Shown: piece after piece, positions 52,687-62,558 of the stretch
Layout of the letters: every line of letters starts with the position of its first letter
How positions within the stretch are numbered: the first letter of the stretch is position 1
Assembly (NCBI GenBank): GCA_012516075.1
Contig: JAAYXE010000180.1
Span: 44,957-108,956 of the forward strand
Source of the DNA: Chloroflexota bacterium
Lineage (GTDB): Bacteria; Chloroflexota; Anaerolineae; Anaerolineales; UBA4823
Direction: 5' to 3'
Length of the DNA stretch: 64,000 nucleotides
Notes under the pieces: model-generated
Databases searched by the model: none
The model's input: the letters and a program-made list of their open reading frames with translations, nothing else
What the model was told of the DNA's origin: nothing
Translations under genes and position numbers: made by a program

Positions 52687-53331
52687 TTACCGGTTCTCTT
52701 TCCACCAGTCGGCGGCGGCCTGGATTTCGCCGGGGGCCAGCTCGTGCCCTCCAGGCTGCCAGAGGTGACGGACCTGCACGCCTGCCTGCCTGAACATCTG
52801 CGCCAGGCGCTCTGCGTTTTGAAGCGGGACGATGGGATCGCGGCGGCCGGAGGACATCCAAACCGGCGTGCCGGACAGATCGGGGAGAGAATCCAGTTCA
52901 AGCGGAACCATGGAGCGGAAGAGCAGCGCCCCGTGGATGACCCCCGGATGCAGCAGCATCACGGCTGAAGCGATATTGGCGCCGTTCGAGTAGCCCAGTG
53001 CGTAGAGTGAATCCGGCGAGAAAGCGTAAACCTGTGCCGCCTGGCGCAGGAACGCAGCCATATCCGCCGCCTGCCGGCGCAGGTCTGGTTCGTCGAAGAC
53101 CCCTTCCGCCAGGCGGCGGAAAAAGCGCGGCATACCGTTTTCGGAAACCCGGCCTCGCAGGCTGAGCAGCGCAGCTCCGGGCGCCACCGCACGCGCCAGG
53201 GGGATCAGATCGTTTTCATCGCCTCCGGTGCCGTGCAGGACCAGAAGCACTCCCTGACCATCCTGTGAAGGGATCCAGCGGTGGATGAAATAGTTCTCGG
53301 GTGAGAAGGGCGTTTCGCCTGCAGTATCCAC
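52687..53331 (-). CDS. Phospholipase/carboxylesterase-type alpha/beta hydrolase
   Basis: A 214-residue alpha/beta hydrolase of the carboxylesterase/acyl-protein-thioesterase group: LVLHGTGGDEND (oxyanion), ALGYSNGA nucleophile elbow, SSGRRDPIVP with the catalytic Asp and WQPGGHEL with the catalytic His. The triad is complete. The GTG start at 53331 lacks a ribosome site, so the true N-terminus is uncertain. Confidence 0.88.
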   Translation of the reverse strand: MDTAGETPFSPENYFIHRWIPSQDGQGVLLVLHGTGGDENDLIPLARAVAPGAALLSLRGRVSENGMPRFFRRLAEGVFDEPDLRRQAADMAAFLRQAAQVYAFSPDSLYALGYSNGANIASAVMLLHPGVIHGALLFRSMVPLELDSLPDLSGTPVWMSSGRRDPIVPLQNAERLAQMFRQAGVQVRHLWQPGGHELAPGEIQAAADWWKENR

Positions 53332-53658
53332 AGGTTGATTGTAGATGATTGGGAACGCAGCGTCAACGGTTCTGTAACAAACCGCGGTCGTCTGCGTTCC
53401 TTATATCAGCGGCCGGGCAGGCCGCGTGTGCTTTTTCACGGGTCTCACAAAGCGGCCGGCTGGGATACAATTGCCAGGAATGTATGTCTCTGACCGGCAG
53501 ACTGCCCGGAGCGCAGGAGGAGGGAAATGGAATGCCAGCTGCTGCGATCCCACTGTCCGTTTCATTTTTAAGAACAGCATTCCCTTTTCATTCCTCTAGG
53601 GAATGGATTCTCACAGGGGCAGGTTTTTGATGCGGGGAGGACACCGAAGAGGAGATGT
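53332..53658. other. Divergent intergenic region with two hairpins
   Basis: No gene is seen. GGAACGCAG (53352-53360) faces CTGCGTTCC (53392-53400), and ATTCCC/GGGAAT flank a loop near 53580-53605. A GGGCAGGTTTTTGATGCGGG motif (~53606) recurs in other gaps of the window. GAGGAG serves the PPTase. Confidence 0.45.
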
Positions 53659-54456
53659 ATGACTGCGTCTGAGTTGAAACTGTCACAGGATGTGAACCCG
53701 GCAGAAATCGATACCGCAGCTTCAAATCCATATCACCACTGGCAGAAACCGGAGCAGCCGCCTGAATTACATCAGGACGAGCTTCATGTCTGGCGAGTGC
53801 AGTTCGACCTGGAGGTCGAAGCGCCGGAGCATCTGTATGCTGTGCTCTCTCCTGAAGAACGCGAGCGGGCCGGTTTTTTTCACTTTCAGAAAGACCGGGT
53901 TCGCTACGTGTCGACGCGCGGCGCCCTGCGCCTGCTGCTGGCGCGCTACTTAAATCTGCGGGCGGAGGATCTGCGCTTCGAGACCAACGCGCACGGGAAA
54001 CCGTATCTGGACGGGGGAGATGTACGCTTCAACGTTTCCCACTCCGGGCAGGTGGCGCTCCTCGCGTTTGCGCGCGGCCGCGAAGTGGGTGTGGACGTGG
54101 AGTTCCTGCGCCCGGGGCTGATCGATGCGCATATCGCCGAGCGCTATTTCTCTCCGGCCGAGGTGGCTGCCCTGCAGGCTCTGCCGCCGGAGCAGCACAG
54201 GGAGGCTTTTTTCAACTGCTGGACGCGGAAGGAGGCATATATCAAGGCTGTGGGGCAGGGGCTGTCGATTCCCCTGGACAGTTTTGAAGTCTCGCTGGAG
54301 CCCGGGAAACCGGCCGCGCTGCTGGTCACCCGTCCGGACGCGCAGGAGGCCAGACGCTGGTCGATGTTTGCCCTGCAGCTGGGGCCGGGGTATGCCGGTG
54401 CGGTGGTCGTTCAGGGACAGGATGTGGACCTGCGCTGCTGGGAATGGACGGGATAG
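53659..54456 (+). CDS. Sfp-type 4'-phosphopantetheinyl transferase
   Basis: A 265-residue pseudo-dimeric PPTase: FNVSHSGQVALLAFA, VGVDVEFLRPG (Mg2+-binding Asp/Glu) and FFNCWTRKEAYIKAVGQGL with the WxxKEAxxK signature. It activates acyl- or peptidyl-carrier proteins with CoA. No PKS/NRPS is in view, so it may serve the fatty-acid ACP. GAGGAG precedes the ATG. Confidence 0.93.
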   Translation: MTASELKLSQDVNPAEIDTAASNPYHHWQKPEQPPELHQDELHVWRVQFDLEVEAPEHLYAVLSPEERERAGFFHFQKDRVRYVSTRGALRLLLARYLNLRAEDLRFETNAHGKPYLDGGDVRFNVSHSGQVALLAFARGREVGVDVEFLRPGLIDAHIAERYFSPAEVAALQALPPEQHREAFFNCWTRKEAYIKAVGQGLSIPLDSFEVSLEPGKPAALLVTRPDAQEARRWSMFALQLGPGYAGAVVVQGQDVDLRCWEWTG

Positions 54457-54480
54457 TGAATGGCAGGGAGCGCAGCCATA

Positions 54481-54609
54481 CCCGTACAATTTCACAATAT
54501 TATGTCGAATCTGCCGTAGGGGCACGGCAGTGGAAAGGAACAGCAGCGGGTGGGGACAGTTGTCTGTACTATGAGTAATACTTAGAACGCAGCGCAGCCG
54601 TGCCCGCAC
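54481..54609. repeat. REP-family direct repeat, copy 1 (left of RAYT)
   Basis: About 129 bp that match 55733-55862 at roughly 88% (by eye), including the shared strings CTGCCGTAGGGGCACGGCA, TGGAAAGGAACAGCAGC and GCAGCCGTGCCCGCA. Internally, GGGGCACGGC (54519-54528) faces GCCGTGCCC (54597-54605), so each copy can fold on itself. Confidence 0.8.
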
Positions 54610-54662
54610 ATTTTGCTGAGGAATGAGTGCACGGCCGCGCGTCCCTGTTGACATGTGGCTGC

Positions 54663-54748
54663 GGGCACGGCAGCGGATTTGCAAAGGACAGGGGCAAGGC
54701 AGGCTGGCAGGCCGGTCGAATGTCCCCGTGCACCGGTTGCCGTGCCCC
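54663..54748. repeat. REP hairpin unit between copy 1 and RAYT
   Basis: GGGCACGGC (54663-54671) faces GCCGTGCCCC (54739-54748), 68 nt apart. CACCGGTTGCCGTGCCC at its right end recurs with one change at 55719-55735 on the far side of the RAYT gene. Confidence 0.65.
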
Positions 54749-54762
54749 TACAGGTGAGGCGT

Positions 54763-54880
54763 GTAATATTATGTGAGGCTGCAGGGCCACGGAACTGCAG
54801 ATGAACGCTGCACAGTTGGAAACAGGTTCCTGTATCATGAGCGGTACGAGGAGCGCGGCGCAGCCGTAACCGTTCACAGC
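54763..54880. repeat. Diverged third REP copy next to the RAYT gene
   Basis: Starts TAATATTATGTGAGGCTGCA and ends GCGCAGCCGTAACCG, following the order of the copies at 54481 and 55733 with many substitutions and small indels. The palindromic arms are decayed. Confidence 0.5.
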
Positions 54881-54959
54881 TAACCACGAAACCTGGCATT
54901 CATACAGCAATCCGGATCATGCACGATTTCCTGTGGTCAGGGGCATGTTAGGAACACGG

Positions 54960-55478
54960 TCACTTGCCCTTGAGATGCGGGTTGTTGAGAATATACGCCT
55001 CGATCCTCTTTAATTCCACTTCGCTGCGTACAACATGCTCGTAGTAGTTCCTTTGCCAGACTGGATGCCGGGGCGCTTGATTCTGGCATTGGAGAGCCAG
55101 GGTCACGGATGCTTTATAGGATCGAATGATCGTGGGCAGTGATCCCGCAACTGGTTTACCGAACTGTTCTGGCTGGTTTTCCTGATGTTGTGGATGATCA
55201 CGAGTCTCTTGAAAGATGAGGATTCTGTGCAGGTGATTGGGCATGAAGGTAAATACCCCCAGGGAAAGGGATGGAAAACGCCGGGGCAGACGCATCCACT
55301 GGCTCAGGGCAGCCCGTCCGATCTTGCTGAGGTACATACTGCCGTCTCTGATTTCTCCGAATAAAGGGAGCCGCTGATAGGTCAGTAGAGTAACGAAGTA
55401 AGCTCCGGGCTGGGTGTAGTCATACCCCTGGAGCCGCATGGAACGCCGGTTGGGTCTGGAGGGATTGGATGGGCTCAT
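54960..55478 (-). CDS. REP-associated tyrosine transposase (RAYT, Y1/HUH)
   Basis: A ~172-residue Y1-type HUH nuclease: NRRSMRLQGYDYTQPGAYFV, FMPNHLHRILI (HxH metal site), IIRSYKASVT (candidate catalytic Tyr) and VWQRNYYEHVVRSEVEL. All elements are intact. RAYTs are domesticated IS200/IS605 relatives that spread REP palindromes. REP copies of one family lie on both sides here. ATG 55478 was taken as the start; a GTG at 55544 in the same frame is possible. No ribosome site is clear. Confidence 0.88.
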   Translation of the reverse strand: MSPSNPSRPNRRSMRLQGYDYTQPGAYFVTLLTYQRLPLFGEIRDGSMYLSKIGRAALSQWMRLPRRFPSLSLGVFTFMPNHLHRILIFQETRDHPQHQENQPEQFGKPVAGSLPTIIRSYKASVTLALQCQNQAPRHPVWQRNYYEHVVRSEVELKRIEAYILNNPHLKGK

Positions 55479-55732
55479 CAGCGGAGGCAGGTTGGTGGAG
55501 CCGTAACAGATGGTATCAATTGTATCCCGAATTTGGGACAGCACAGTGAGAAGGACAGCGTTATATGCCGGAATTATCGCACTGTCAAATTAGCGCTGGT
55601 AATGCGAAGAACCACGTACTTGTTCGAGCGTTCTTTATGACTAGGGTTAGTGGCAAGGCTGTGGGTCCGCATGGAACCAGGGCATTGACGGCTGCATGGT
55701 TGATCGCCGGTCCTACTGCACCGGTTGTCGTG

Positions 55733-55862
55733 CCCGTAAATTTACTGCAATATTATGTCAAATCTGCCGTAGGGGCACGGCAATGGAAAGGAACAGCAGC
55801 AGGTGGAGACAGATGTCTGTACTACGAGCGATCCTTAGAACGCAATGCAGCCGTGCCCGCAT
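55733..55862. repeat. REP-family direct repeat, copy 2 (right of RAYT)
   Basis: Matches 54481-54609 in the same orientation over its whole length, with GGGGCACGGC and GCCGTGCCC arms. Its left neighbour (55719-55735) repeats the right arm of another unit, so the flanking units are chained in the same order on both sides of the gene. Confidence 0.8.
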
Positions 55863-55899
55863 GTCTGGCAGACGGCGGGTATTGTTGGCCGCAGGGCCT

Positions 55900-56484
55900 T
55901 CAGGAAGAACTCGCTTCCAGCGCGGCGATCACCTGGGAAATGCGAGTGCGCAGGCGCTTCGGTGGGTACGGCAGCCAGGCCTCCAGCAGGGGGATATACT
56001 TCGGATTACCGGATTTGCGCAGCAGCTCGAGCAGGTTTTCGAGCACCTCGGGATCAACCGACTCCAGATAGCTCAGATCATAAGGCTGTTTGCCGGATTC
56101 GAGGATTTCATCGAACTCCATGCGCAGCTCCTGCGCATAGGTTTTCTTCTCGATCTCCCAGCCTTTTTCTGTTAAATCCAGCACGGGTGCGCGGGATCCG
56201 GGTGCGAGCAGCAGAAAACCGTGCTGGATCATCCAGTTGACCCGTTTTTCAATCTCCTCCTCGCTGAGCTCTTCGTAATACCCGTACAGCGGATTTTCGT
56301 TCAGCCCGCGGTGGAGGATCTGCCTGTCGTCCGCGCCCTTCAGGACTTTGATGAGCATCTCTTTCCCGCCGGCCCCACGGGTATCGTCCGCAGCGCGCAA
56401 TATGGCGATGATCTCGTGTTCGGGCAGCCTGCGCACACCGCGTGTATCCGGTTTCTGGTCGGGGCGCTGTGATTTGGGACTCAT
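55900..56484 (-). CDS. RQC-minor-type winged-helix DNA-binding protein
   Basis: This 194-residue protein contains a RecQ-C-terminal (RQC)-like winged helix (~20-120: EHEIIAILRAADDTRG, KEMLIKVLKGADDRQIL, YGYYEELSEEEIEKRVNWMI, LDLTEKGWE) without helicase motors, matching stand-alone RQC-minor proteins. A helical HEAT-like tail follows (~130-190). AAGGAG lies upstream. Likely binds DNA ends or forks; partners unknown. Confidence 0.8.
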   Translation of the reverse strand: MSPKSQRPDQKPDTRGVRRLPEHEIIAILRAADDTRGAGGKEMLIKVLKGADDRQILHRGLNENPLYGYYEELSEEEIEKRVNWMIQHGFLLLAPGSRAPVLDLTEKGWEIEKKTYAQELRMEFDEILESGKQPYDLSYLESVDPEVLENLLELLRKSGNPKYIPLLEAWLPYPPKRLRTRISQVIAALEASSS

Positions 56485-56626
56485 AACGGTTCGTGCTCCT
56501 TTTATGCGCGTTCTTCAACGGTGGTCAAATGACCAGAACCGGGGCTGTGAAATGATCAGGATAAAATCAACAGGTCCGGACAGCAGTACCGGGGTAGTTG
56601 ATTGCACATGCAGGCTGACAGCGAGG

Positions 56627-57181
56627 TTAAGGCTGTGCGCCCTGCGTGCCGCGATCCTGCAGCCTGAGCGCTTCGACGATCTCAGGGTGCGGCTGCCAGC
56701 GGCCGTCGATCAGGACCTGGCGATCCCAGGGGAAAATGACGAGCACGTCGGTCTGGAGGGCGTAAGCTTCAGGGAATGGTTTCGCCCAGGAGTGGGTGAC
56801 GAGAGCGGCGGAGAGCACCAGGCGGGCACCGCGCTGGCGCGCCCGATCAGCAACCAGGGCCAGGGTTTCACCGCTGTCGGCGATCTCATCCACCACGGCA
56901 GTCACCTTACCCGCAATTTCATCAGGCACATCGACCTTCCAGACCGGGTGCGTATAGATGACGCGGTCTTTCAGGCGGCGCGTCACGCGCACGGGGAAAA
57001 GCTCACAGCGCAGCGCTGCCGCCGCGGCTGCAGCCGGGAAAAGGCCGGCGCGGGCGATCCCCAGGATGACTTCCACCCCCGCCTGGGCCAGTTTCTCAGA
57101 CAGCAGGGCGCTGAGCTCAGCAAAACGCTCCCACGAGATCTCCTCTACCCCCTGGCGGTGAGCGTAATCATAGCTTTTCAT
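56627..57181 (-). CDS. Phosphoribosyltransferase
   Basis: A 184-residue type I PRTase: the PRPP motif VTAVVDEIADSGETLALV, an upstream GIARAGLFPAAA (diphosphate loop) and VIYTHPVWKVD. Closest in style to xanthine/guanine-type PRTases (Xpt/Gpt), though the purine is not certain. Start ATG 57181 or GTG 57190; AAAGGAGG is upstream of both. It is followed by the RQC-minor gene on the same strand. Confidence 0.87.
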   Translation of the reverse strand: MKSYDYAHRQGVEEISWERFAELSALLSEKLAQAGVEVILGIARAGLFPAAAAAAALRCELFPVRVTRRLKDRVIYTHPVWKVDVPDEIAGKVTAVVDEIADSGETLALVADRARQRGARLVLSAALVTHSWAKPFPEAYALQTDVLVIFPWDRQVLIDGRWQPHPEIVEALRLQDRGTQGAQP

Positions 57182-57235
57182 ATCGATCACAGGCCTCCTT
57201 TATCGTGACTGACCCCTAATTTTAACGCAGATGAG

Positions 57236-57263
57236 AAAAAAGCCGCCGGATCCCTCCCGCGGC
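57236..57263 (-). terminator. Intrinsic terminator of the signal peptidase gene
   Basis: Minus strand: GCCGC (57263-57259) pairs with GCGGC (57246-57242), followed by TTTTTT (57241-57236), about 45 bp past the lepB stop. Confidence 0.6.
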
Positions 57264-57308
57264 CTTGAAATCACAGCCTCTTACCGTTCACGCTTGATTG
57301 TGCCCGGG

Positions 57309-57917
57309 TTACTGCCCGTCATCTGCAGCGGATGCGTAGGGGTGGTTGAGCAGCTCCCACTCAGAGACCGGCCAGTAGACGGCTTCTGCGCGGCCGATCA
57401 CCTGATCGAGGGATACAAAGCCCCAGATGTGTGAGTCGGAAGAAGTATTGCGGTTATCTCCCAGGACGAAGAGCTGCCCTTCGGGCACTACCCAGGAATC
57501 CTCATAGCGCGGCGAGTCTTTGATATACGGTTCATGGAGGAGATTTCCATTGACATAAACCCTGCCGCCGCGGATCTCGACCGTATCCCCAGGCAGGCCG
57601 ATGATGCGTTTGATGTAAGGCTCTTCAGGATCGAAGGTCTGCTCGAACACGATGATATCGCCGCGCTGTGGTTCGCCGAACTTGTAGGCCAGTTTATTCA
57701 CCAGCACAAATTCGCCCGCGTACAGGGTGGGCTGCATGCTGATCGACTCAACCTGAACCCTGACCGACACCAGATTAATCAGCGCGAAAATTAACCCAGC
57801 CAGCACCACCGTTTCGAGCACCTCGCGCAGAAAACTCTTCGCTGCGCCGCTCCGGGGTGTGGCAACAGGTTCAGTCTCCCGTTCGTGCGGGAGCGGTGAA
57901 AAATGATAATCATCCAT
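57309..57917 (-). CDS. lepB: Signal peptidase I
   Basis: A 202-residue type I signal peptidase: one transmembrane helix (~32-53), catalytic Ser in VESISMQPTLYAG, Lys in PYIKRIIGLPGD, the box D-type YVNGNLL region, and box E GDNRNTSSDSHIWG. It cleaves signal peptides at the outer face of the membrane. The length matches the short Gram-positive form. Stand-alone, with its own terminator. Confidence 0.94.
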   Translation of the reverse strand: MDDYHFSPLPHERETEPVATPRSGAAKSFLREVLETVVLAGLIFALINLVSVRVQVESISMQPTLYAGEFVLVNKLAYKFGEPQRGDIIVFEQTFDPEEPYIKRIIGLPGDTVEIRGGRVYVNGNLLHEPYIKDSPRYEDSWVVPEGQLFVLGDNRNTSSDSHIWGFVSLDQVIGRAEAVYWPVSEWELLNHPYASAADDGQ

Positions 57918-58053
57918 ACGGTAAACCCGGCAGTGTCCTGACTGGTCAGCCGATAAAGTCTTACTTTTCGCTAGTATAACACCGCTTTTCGGGCTGCCGC
58001 CTGCTGGAATTGTTGGTTCTCATGATCGTTTCAGAAAAGACTTACGACAGGTT

Positions 58054-59898
58054 TCACCTTCCGGCGACCTGCGGACCGGGCTCTCCCTGCCACAGCGTGC
58101 GCATCTCGGCGCTGTTCTGCAGCAAATCCTCCAGCCTGCCTTCCGCTTCGATGCGCCCTTCCTTCAAAACGATGATCCAGTCTGCCCGGCGCAGCGCTAT
58201 GCGGCGGTGAGATACGGCCAAAATGGCGGCCGGCCCTGCTTCTGCCGCAGGTGTGCTGTCCAGGGACTGCTGCGGCCGCAGCCCGTCCCAGAGCATGCGC
58301 TCCGTCTCCACATCCAGGGCGCTAGAGAGGTCGTCGATCACCAGAACCTGTGCGTCCTGGACCAGCATGCGCGCTGCCGCGACGCGCTGTACCTGCCCGC
58401 CAGACAGGCGCACCCCGCGCGGTCCCACCAGGGTGTCCAGGCCGTTATCCAGCGAGGCTATGTCGGGTTCCAGCACGCTGCGGCGGAGTGCGTTTTGAAG
58501 CCTTTCTTCTTCTAGGTCCCTGCCGAGCAGGATATTGCGGCGCAGCGATTCGCTGAACAGGCGCGGTCTCTGCGGCGTGTAGGCCAGGCGCGGCGGGCGC
58601 AAAAAGGACTCTGGGCTGCTGACCGGTTCGCCGTTCCAGCGAATTTCCCCCTGCTGCATGGGGAGCAGACCGAGCAGTACACGCAGCAGGGTGGACTTGC
58701 CGCTGCCGATGCGTCCGGTGATGACCGTGAAAGAGCCGCGGCGCAGGGTGAGATTGACCTTCTCAATGCCGCGCTCCGAACCGGGATAGCGGTAGTTCAG
58801 TCCGCGCACTTCCAGGCTTTCGAAGGGCGCATCTTCCCGGGCAGCCGGTTCCGGTGGCTCCGTCCCCGGATAGTCCCCAACCAGCGCTGCAGGCGGTTCC
58901 GGGTGGACCATTTCCATCAGGCGGCCGATGGCGACCTCCTGTTCCTTGTAGTCGCCGTAGAAAGTGCCCAGCTCGGAAGGCACCTGTACCACGAGCCACA
59001 GGTAGCTGATAAAGAGGGCGAAATCGCCCACGGTGAAATTTCCGGACGTGAGCGCGCTGCCGGCGAAGAGCAGGATGACGCCGGTGCCGAAGGTTACTGC
59101 GCTGTCGTTAATGGAGTACAGCAGGCCCAGGAACAGCTCCTCGCGCAGTGCCATGCGCCGGCGCCGGTCGCTGAGGGTATCAAAGCGGCGCACGAAATGA
59201 TCTTCCGCGCCGGCCACCTTCACCGCCTGCACTGCATCGAACGTCTCACCCAGGAAGCCCGTCACCACATCGTTCGCTTCGCTGGTCGCCAGGCTGTAGG
59301 CCATGATGCGGCCCCAGGCCAATCGGGTGAGGCCCATGATGGCGAACAGCGGCACGAAGATGAGCAGGGTGATCCCGAGATGGATGCGCGCCATGATCAC
59401 CACCGCGATTGCGGCTGCCACCCATTTGCCGAACTGGTCGGGCAGCCAGGTGGGGAAATCTGAGACCTCTCCCACATCATCGCGAAAGCGGTTGATCGCC
59501 TCCCCGGAGGAGATGGGCAGCGGCTGGTCGGACGGCCGCCGCAGGATGCTGGCCAGCAGGCGGCTGCGCAGCAGCGCGGCGACCAGAACCCGGAAGGTCC
59601 AGCCGTACCACTCCGCGCCCAGGCCGGCGCACAGCCGGGCGACGGCCACGCCGATAAACAGAGCGATCAACCCCCAGAGGCTGAAAGGAGTAAACAGCGC
59701 CGGGCCGGTTTCACCGCTCAGACGATCGAAGACTGCTTTTTCGATCAGTCCCGGCAGCACCTCCACCCCTAACACGACCAGTGTGAACAGGCTGTGAACC
59801 AGGAAGACGAACGGCTGATACCCGACCAGCTGCATGTTGAAGCGCAGCGTGGAGACGGCCGGGCGAACCTTTCCTTCTGCAGTAGAAATATCAGACAT
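58054..59898 (-). CDS. ABC exporter half-transporter (degenerate Walker B glutamate)
   Basis: A 614-residue exporter: six-helix transmembrane domain (~30-330), NBD with GRIGSGKST, canonical signature [15 protein letters not shown], and H-loop AVSHRR. After Walker B the catalytic Glu is Asp ([12 protein letters not shown]). This signals a heterodimeric exporter with one non-hydrolytic site. It begins 8 nt inside the preceding half-transporter gene (ATGTCTGA). Substrate unknown: lipid, peptide or drug. Confidence 0.92.
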   Translation of the reverse strand: MSDISTAEGKVRPAVSTLRFNMQLVGYQPFVFLVHSLFTLVVLGVEVLPGLIEKAVFDRLSGETGPALFTPFSLWGLIALFIGVAVARLCAGLGAEWYGWTFRVLVAALLRSRLLASILRRPSDQPLPISSGEAINRFRDDVGEVSDFPTWLPDQFGKWVAAAIAVVIMARIHLGITLLIFVPLFAIMGLTRLAWGRIMAYSLATSEANDVVTGFLGETFDAVQAVKVAGAEDHFVRRFDTLSDRRRRMALREELFLGLLYSINDSAVTFGTGVILLFAGSALTSGNFTVGDFALFISYLWLVVQVPSELGTFYGDYKEQEVAIGRLMEMVHPEPPAALVGDYPGTEPPEPAAREDAPFESLEVRGLNYRYPGSERGIEKVNLTLRRGSFTVITGRIGSGKSTLLRVLLGLLPMQQGEIRWNGEPVSSPESFLRPPRLAYTPQRPRLFSESLRRNILLGRDLEEERLQNALRRSVLEPDIASLDNGLDTLVGPRGVRLSGGQVQRVAAARMLVQDAQVLVIDDLSSALDVETERMLWDGLRPQQSLDSTPAAEAGPAAILAVSHRRIALRRADWIIVLKEGRIEAEGRLEDLLQNSAEMRTLWQGEPGPQVAGR

Positions 59899-61765
59899 AA
59901 GGGATCTCCTCTACTGCAGCCTGTTCGCCCGGCTGCAGCCATTCTTCCAGCCCGGTTTGCAAAAGGTGGTGGAAGCGGCTCTGCGGGTCCGCGGCCAGCT
60001 CCAGGCGCGGCCCGTATTCGAGCACGCGCCCGTTCTCCAGGATCAGGATCTCGTCGGCGCGCTGCACGGTGTGCAGGCGGTGGGCGATGATGATCGCCGT
60101 GCGTTCGCGAAGCAGCCGGTCTACCGCTGCCTCCATCAGAGACTCGGTGACCGGGTCCAGATGAGAGGAAGCCTCATCCAGGATCACCAGTCCCGGCTTT
60201 TTCAGAAACACACGGGTAAAGGCGACGAGCTGTGCCTCGCCCACAGACAGGCCGTATCCGCCGGCCTGCAGCCGTGTATCCAGACCGTCCGGCAGGCGTG
60301 CCAGCCAGGAATCCAGGCGCACCTCGTGCAGGGCGCGCAGCAGGTCATCATCGCTCAGAGTCGGGTTGAACAGGGTCAGGTTCTCGCGCAGGGTAGCACC
60401 GAAAATCTGTACATCCTGGGTGACCAGCCCGATGCGGCTGCGCAGGTCGTCCAGGGGCAGGGAGCGGAGGTCCAATCCGTTCAGCATGACCGCGCCGGCG
60501 CTGGGATCATACAGGCGGAAGAGAAGGCGCGTGAGGGTGGTCTTTCCGCTGCCGGTGCGTCCCAGCACACCCAGAACCTTTCCCGGTTCGAGCAAGAATG
60601 AGACATTCTCGAGGACAGGCGGGCGGCTGTTCTCGGTTTCGTAACGAAAGGATACCCCGCGGAATTCAACTGCAGGCGGGGCATACGGCGGTTGTGACGC
60701 CGCAGACTGCTGTCTGCCTGTAAGTGCAGCTGGTAGAGGATCCTCTCTCTCATTTGCGGGGTCTTTCACCTCTGGCTGCAGGCTGAACAGCGCGTGGATG
60801 CGGCCCAGGCTGGCGGAGGAGAGCTGGAAGTCCTGGAGCTGCTTCTGCAGATCGATCAGGGGCTCGGAGATCATGCCCGTGTAGAAGACGATCAGGTAAG
60901 CGGCGCCCAGCGTTGCCTCGCCGCGCGTATACAGGGCGATGCCCAGCGCCAGGCCGAAGGCATGCCCACCGGCGAACAGCAGCCGGGTGAGGTTGACCAT
61001 GAGACTGTCCAGCAGGAAAGCCGCCCGGATGCGCTGCAGGTATATGTGCGCCAGTTCCTGCAGGCGGCGCAGGGTATACGGTCCAGCCCCCAGGGCGCGG
61101 ATCTCTTCCGCGCCGGAGATGCGCTCTTCGATGAACCCGTTCTGCCACGCTTCCGCCTCACGCAGGTCTGCCCAGCGAGCCACCGCCCGGTGGTGCAGCC
61201 GGCTCAAGATCAGCCCGACCAGCAGCGAGTAGAGGCTCAGCGCTATACCCAGACGCAGGTCCTCTCGCAGCAGCAGGATCAGGATACCGATGACCAGCAG
61301 GGCGCTGCCGGCCACCTGAAGGACAAAGCGCGAAAAGTAATTGGCCAGGGTGGATACATCTCCGTCCACGCGTTCAATTAGCTCACCCGGCGTGTGCTGT
61401 TTGTGGAAAGACATGTCCAGCCGCAGGCAGTGGCGGAGCAGGTCTTTGCGCAGGTCGTTCGTCGCGCCCCAGCCCAGGCTGGATGAAAGCAGGCCGGCGC
61501 AGAGCGCCAGGATGCGCTGGACCACAGCGAAGCCGATGTACAGCGCAGCGGCAGACAGCAGCACCTTCTGCCCGCTGCCCTCCCGGGCGCGGTCCAGAAA
61601 GTAGCGGATCACCTGGGGGTTGAGCAGCTGCAGGCCAATGCTGCCGGAGAGCAGCAGCGCCAGCAGCACAAACTGCCCGCGGTACGGATGCATGTAGCGC
61701 AGGAAATACTTGAAAGATATTCGCAGACCGGAAGGGTCGTTCATGAACTGCCCCAACATCCTCAT
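59891..61765 (-). CDS. ABC exporter half-transporter (degenerate signature)
   Basis: A 624-residue partner: transmembrane domain (~25-310), NBD with [10 protein letters not shown], canonical Walker [13 protein letters not shown] with Glu, and H-loop IIAHRL. The signature is LSVGEAQ in place of LSGGQ. This complements the other half: the degenerate signature would sit opposite the Asp-containing Walker B of the partner, leaving one canonical ATPase site. First gene of the pair; the ribosome site is weak. Confidence 0.92.
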   Translation of the reverse strand: MRMLGQFMNDPSGLRISFKYFLRYMHPYRGQFVLLALLLSGSIGLQLLNPQVIRYFLDRAREGSGQKVLLSAAALYIGFAVVQRILALCAGLLSSSLGWGATNDLRKDLLRHCLRLDMSFHKQHTPGELIERVDGDVSTLANYFSRFVLQVAGSALLVIGILILLLREDLRLGIALSLYSLLVGLILSRLHHRAVARWADLREAEAWQNGFIEERISGAEEIRALGAGPYTLRRLQELAHIYLQRIRAAFLLDSLMVNLTRLLFAGGHAFGLALGIALYTRGEATLGAAYLIVFYTGMISEPLIDLQKQLQDFQLSSASLGRIHALFSLQPEVKDPANEREDPLPAALTGRQQSAASQPPYAPPAVEFRGVSFRYETENSRPPVLENVSFLLEPGKVLGVLGRTGSGKTTLTRLLFRLYDPSAGAVMLNGLDLRSLPLDDLRSRIGLVTQDVQIFGATLRENLTLFNPTLSDDDLLRALHEVRLDSWLARLPDGLDTRLQAGGYGLSVGEAQLVAFTRVFLKKPGLVILDEASSHLDPVTESLMEAAVDRLLRERTAIIIAHRLHTVQRADEILILENGRVLEYGPRLELAADPQSRFHHLLQTGLEEWLQPGEQAAVEEIPYV

Positions 61766-62499
61766 CAGCCCCGGCTGGGACCCCTGCAGGCGCAGAGTCA
61801 GCCGGAGCAGTCATACAGTGCCCCGCAACAGCACACGCAGCCCAACCCGTCCAGGATATCGAACGCTGCGGGTGGGGAGGTGTTAAATCGAAACGGTCAC
61901 GGGGCAGGTGCGCACGTGACCGCTGAGTTTGGCGATGGATAAGGAAGCGGGTTGAATCCCCCAGAACGCTCTTCCGGTTTTCAGGCCAGGACTGCCCGTA
62001 CGGGCAGGAGAAAAGAGAAAACGGAAAAGGCGATCAGCCGGTCAGCAGGCGCACCCGTGATTATAAATTTTCGTCAGGATGGTGGTTGGAATTGACATGT
62101 GGGAACCCTCCCTGGCCTGAAATATGGAACTTGTGTGAGTTTAGCAAATTGTACGAGATTGTCAAGCAGGAATTTTCCCGCGCCAGGGTCGGTTGTGTGT
62201 GCAGCAGGGCGCGGACGAGAGCAGATGTGCGCAGGTGGGAGGGAGGCTCACAGCGTCACTTTGATACTGCAGTGCAGCATGAGCACTCTGTTGATTCTGT
62301 CCCTCACGCGTCTACGGGCATGAGGTGCAGGGAACAGCCAAAGTAAAGGCCTGATTGTCATCAGGAAGAAAAAACCGCAATTCATCGCAGCGCCGTACCC
62401 ACTCCGAAATCTGGAAATTACAGGTACTATCTGGGGGTAATGGAATCTCCTGCTGTTGTATGATGAGAGAAGTGGAGGCAGGTTCATACCACTTTTATT
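61766..62499. other. Long gene-free stretch upstream of the ABC exporter
   Basis: No convincing gene is seen between the exporter and the LysM terminator. It holds several hairpins, including GGTCACG/CGTGACC near 61895-61922 and TGCCCGTACGGGCA near 61993-62006, a promoter candidate (62138-62165), and a decayed REP-like GCAGCGCCGTACCC near 62387. Transcript leaders of up to ~360 nt are possible. Confidence 0.5.
62138..62165 (-). promoter_or_regulatory. Candidate promoter for the ABC exporter
   Basis: Minus-strand TTGACA (62165-62160) and TAAACT (62143-62138) with a 16-bp spacer. It lies ~370 bp before the exporter ATG, so either the leader is long or another start exists nearer. Confidence 0.35.
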
Positions 62500-62536
62500 A
62501 AAAAAGAAAACCCCTTCCCCGAGCCGGGAAGGGGTT
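62500..62536 (-). terminator. Intrinsic terminator of the LysM gene
   Basis: 11-bp perfect stem AACCCCTTCCC (62536-62526 on the minus strand) with its complement (62519-62509), 6-nt loop, followed by TTTTCTTTTT. It sits 23 bp past the LysM stop. Confidence 0.85.
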
Positions 62537-62558
62537 CGATCTAAATATCGGTTTGGGG

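Noticed and set aside
54481..55862. IS element with terminal inverted repeats and target-site duplication
   Set aside because: The flanking copies are direct, imperfect and part of a chained REP family. The transposase is a RAYT, which does not use classical inverted ends.
62461..62540. tRNA-like GGTTC segments near 62480 and 62534
   Set aside because: The second is the arm of an intrinsic terminator; no cloverleaf can be drawn.
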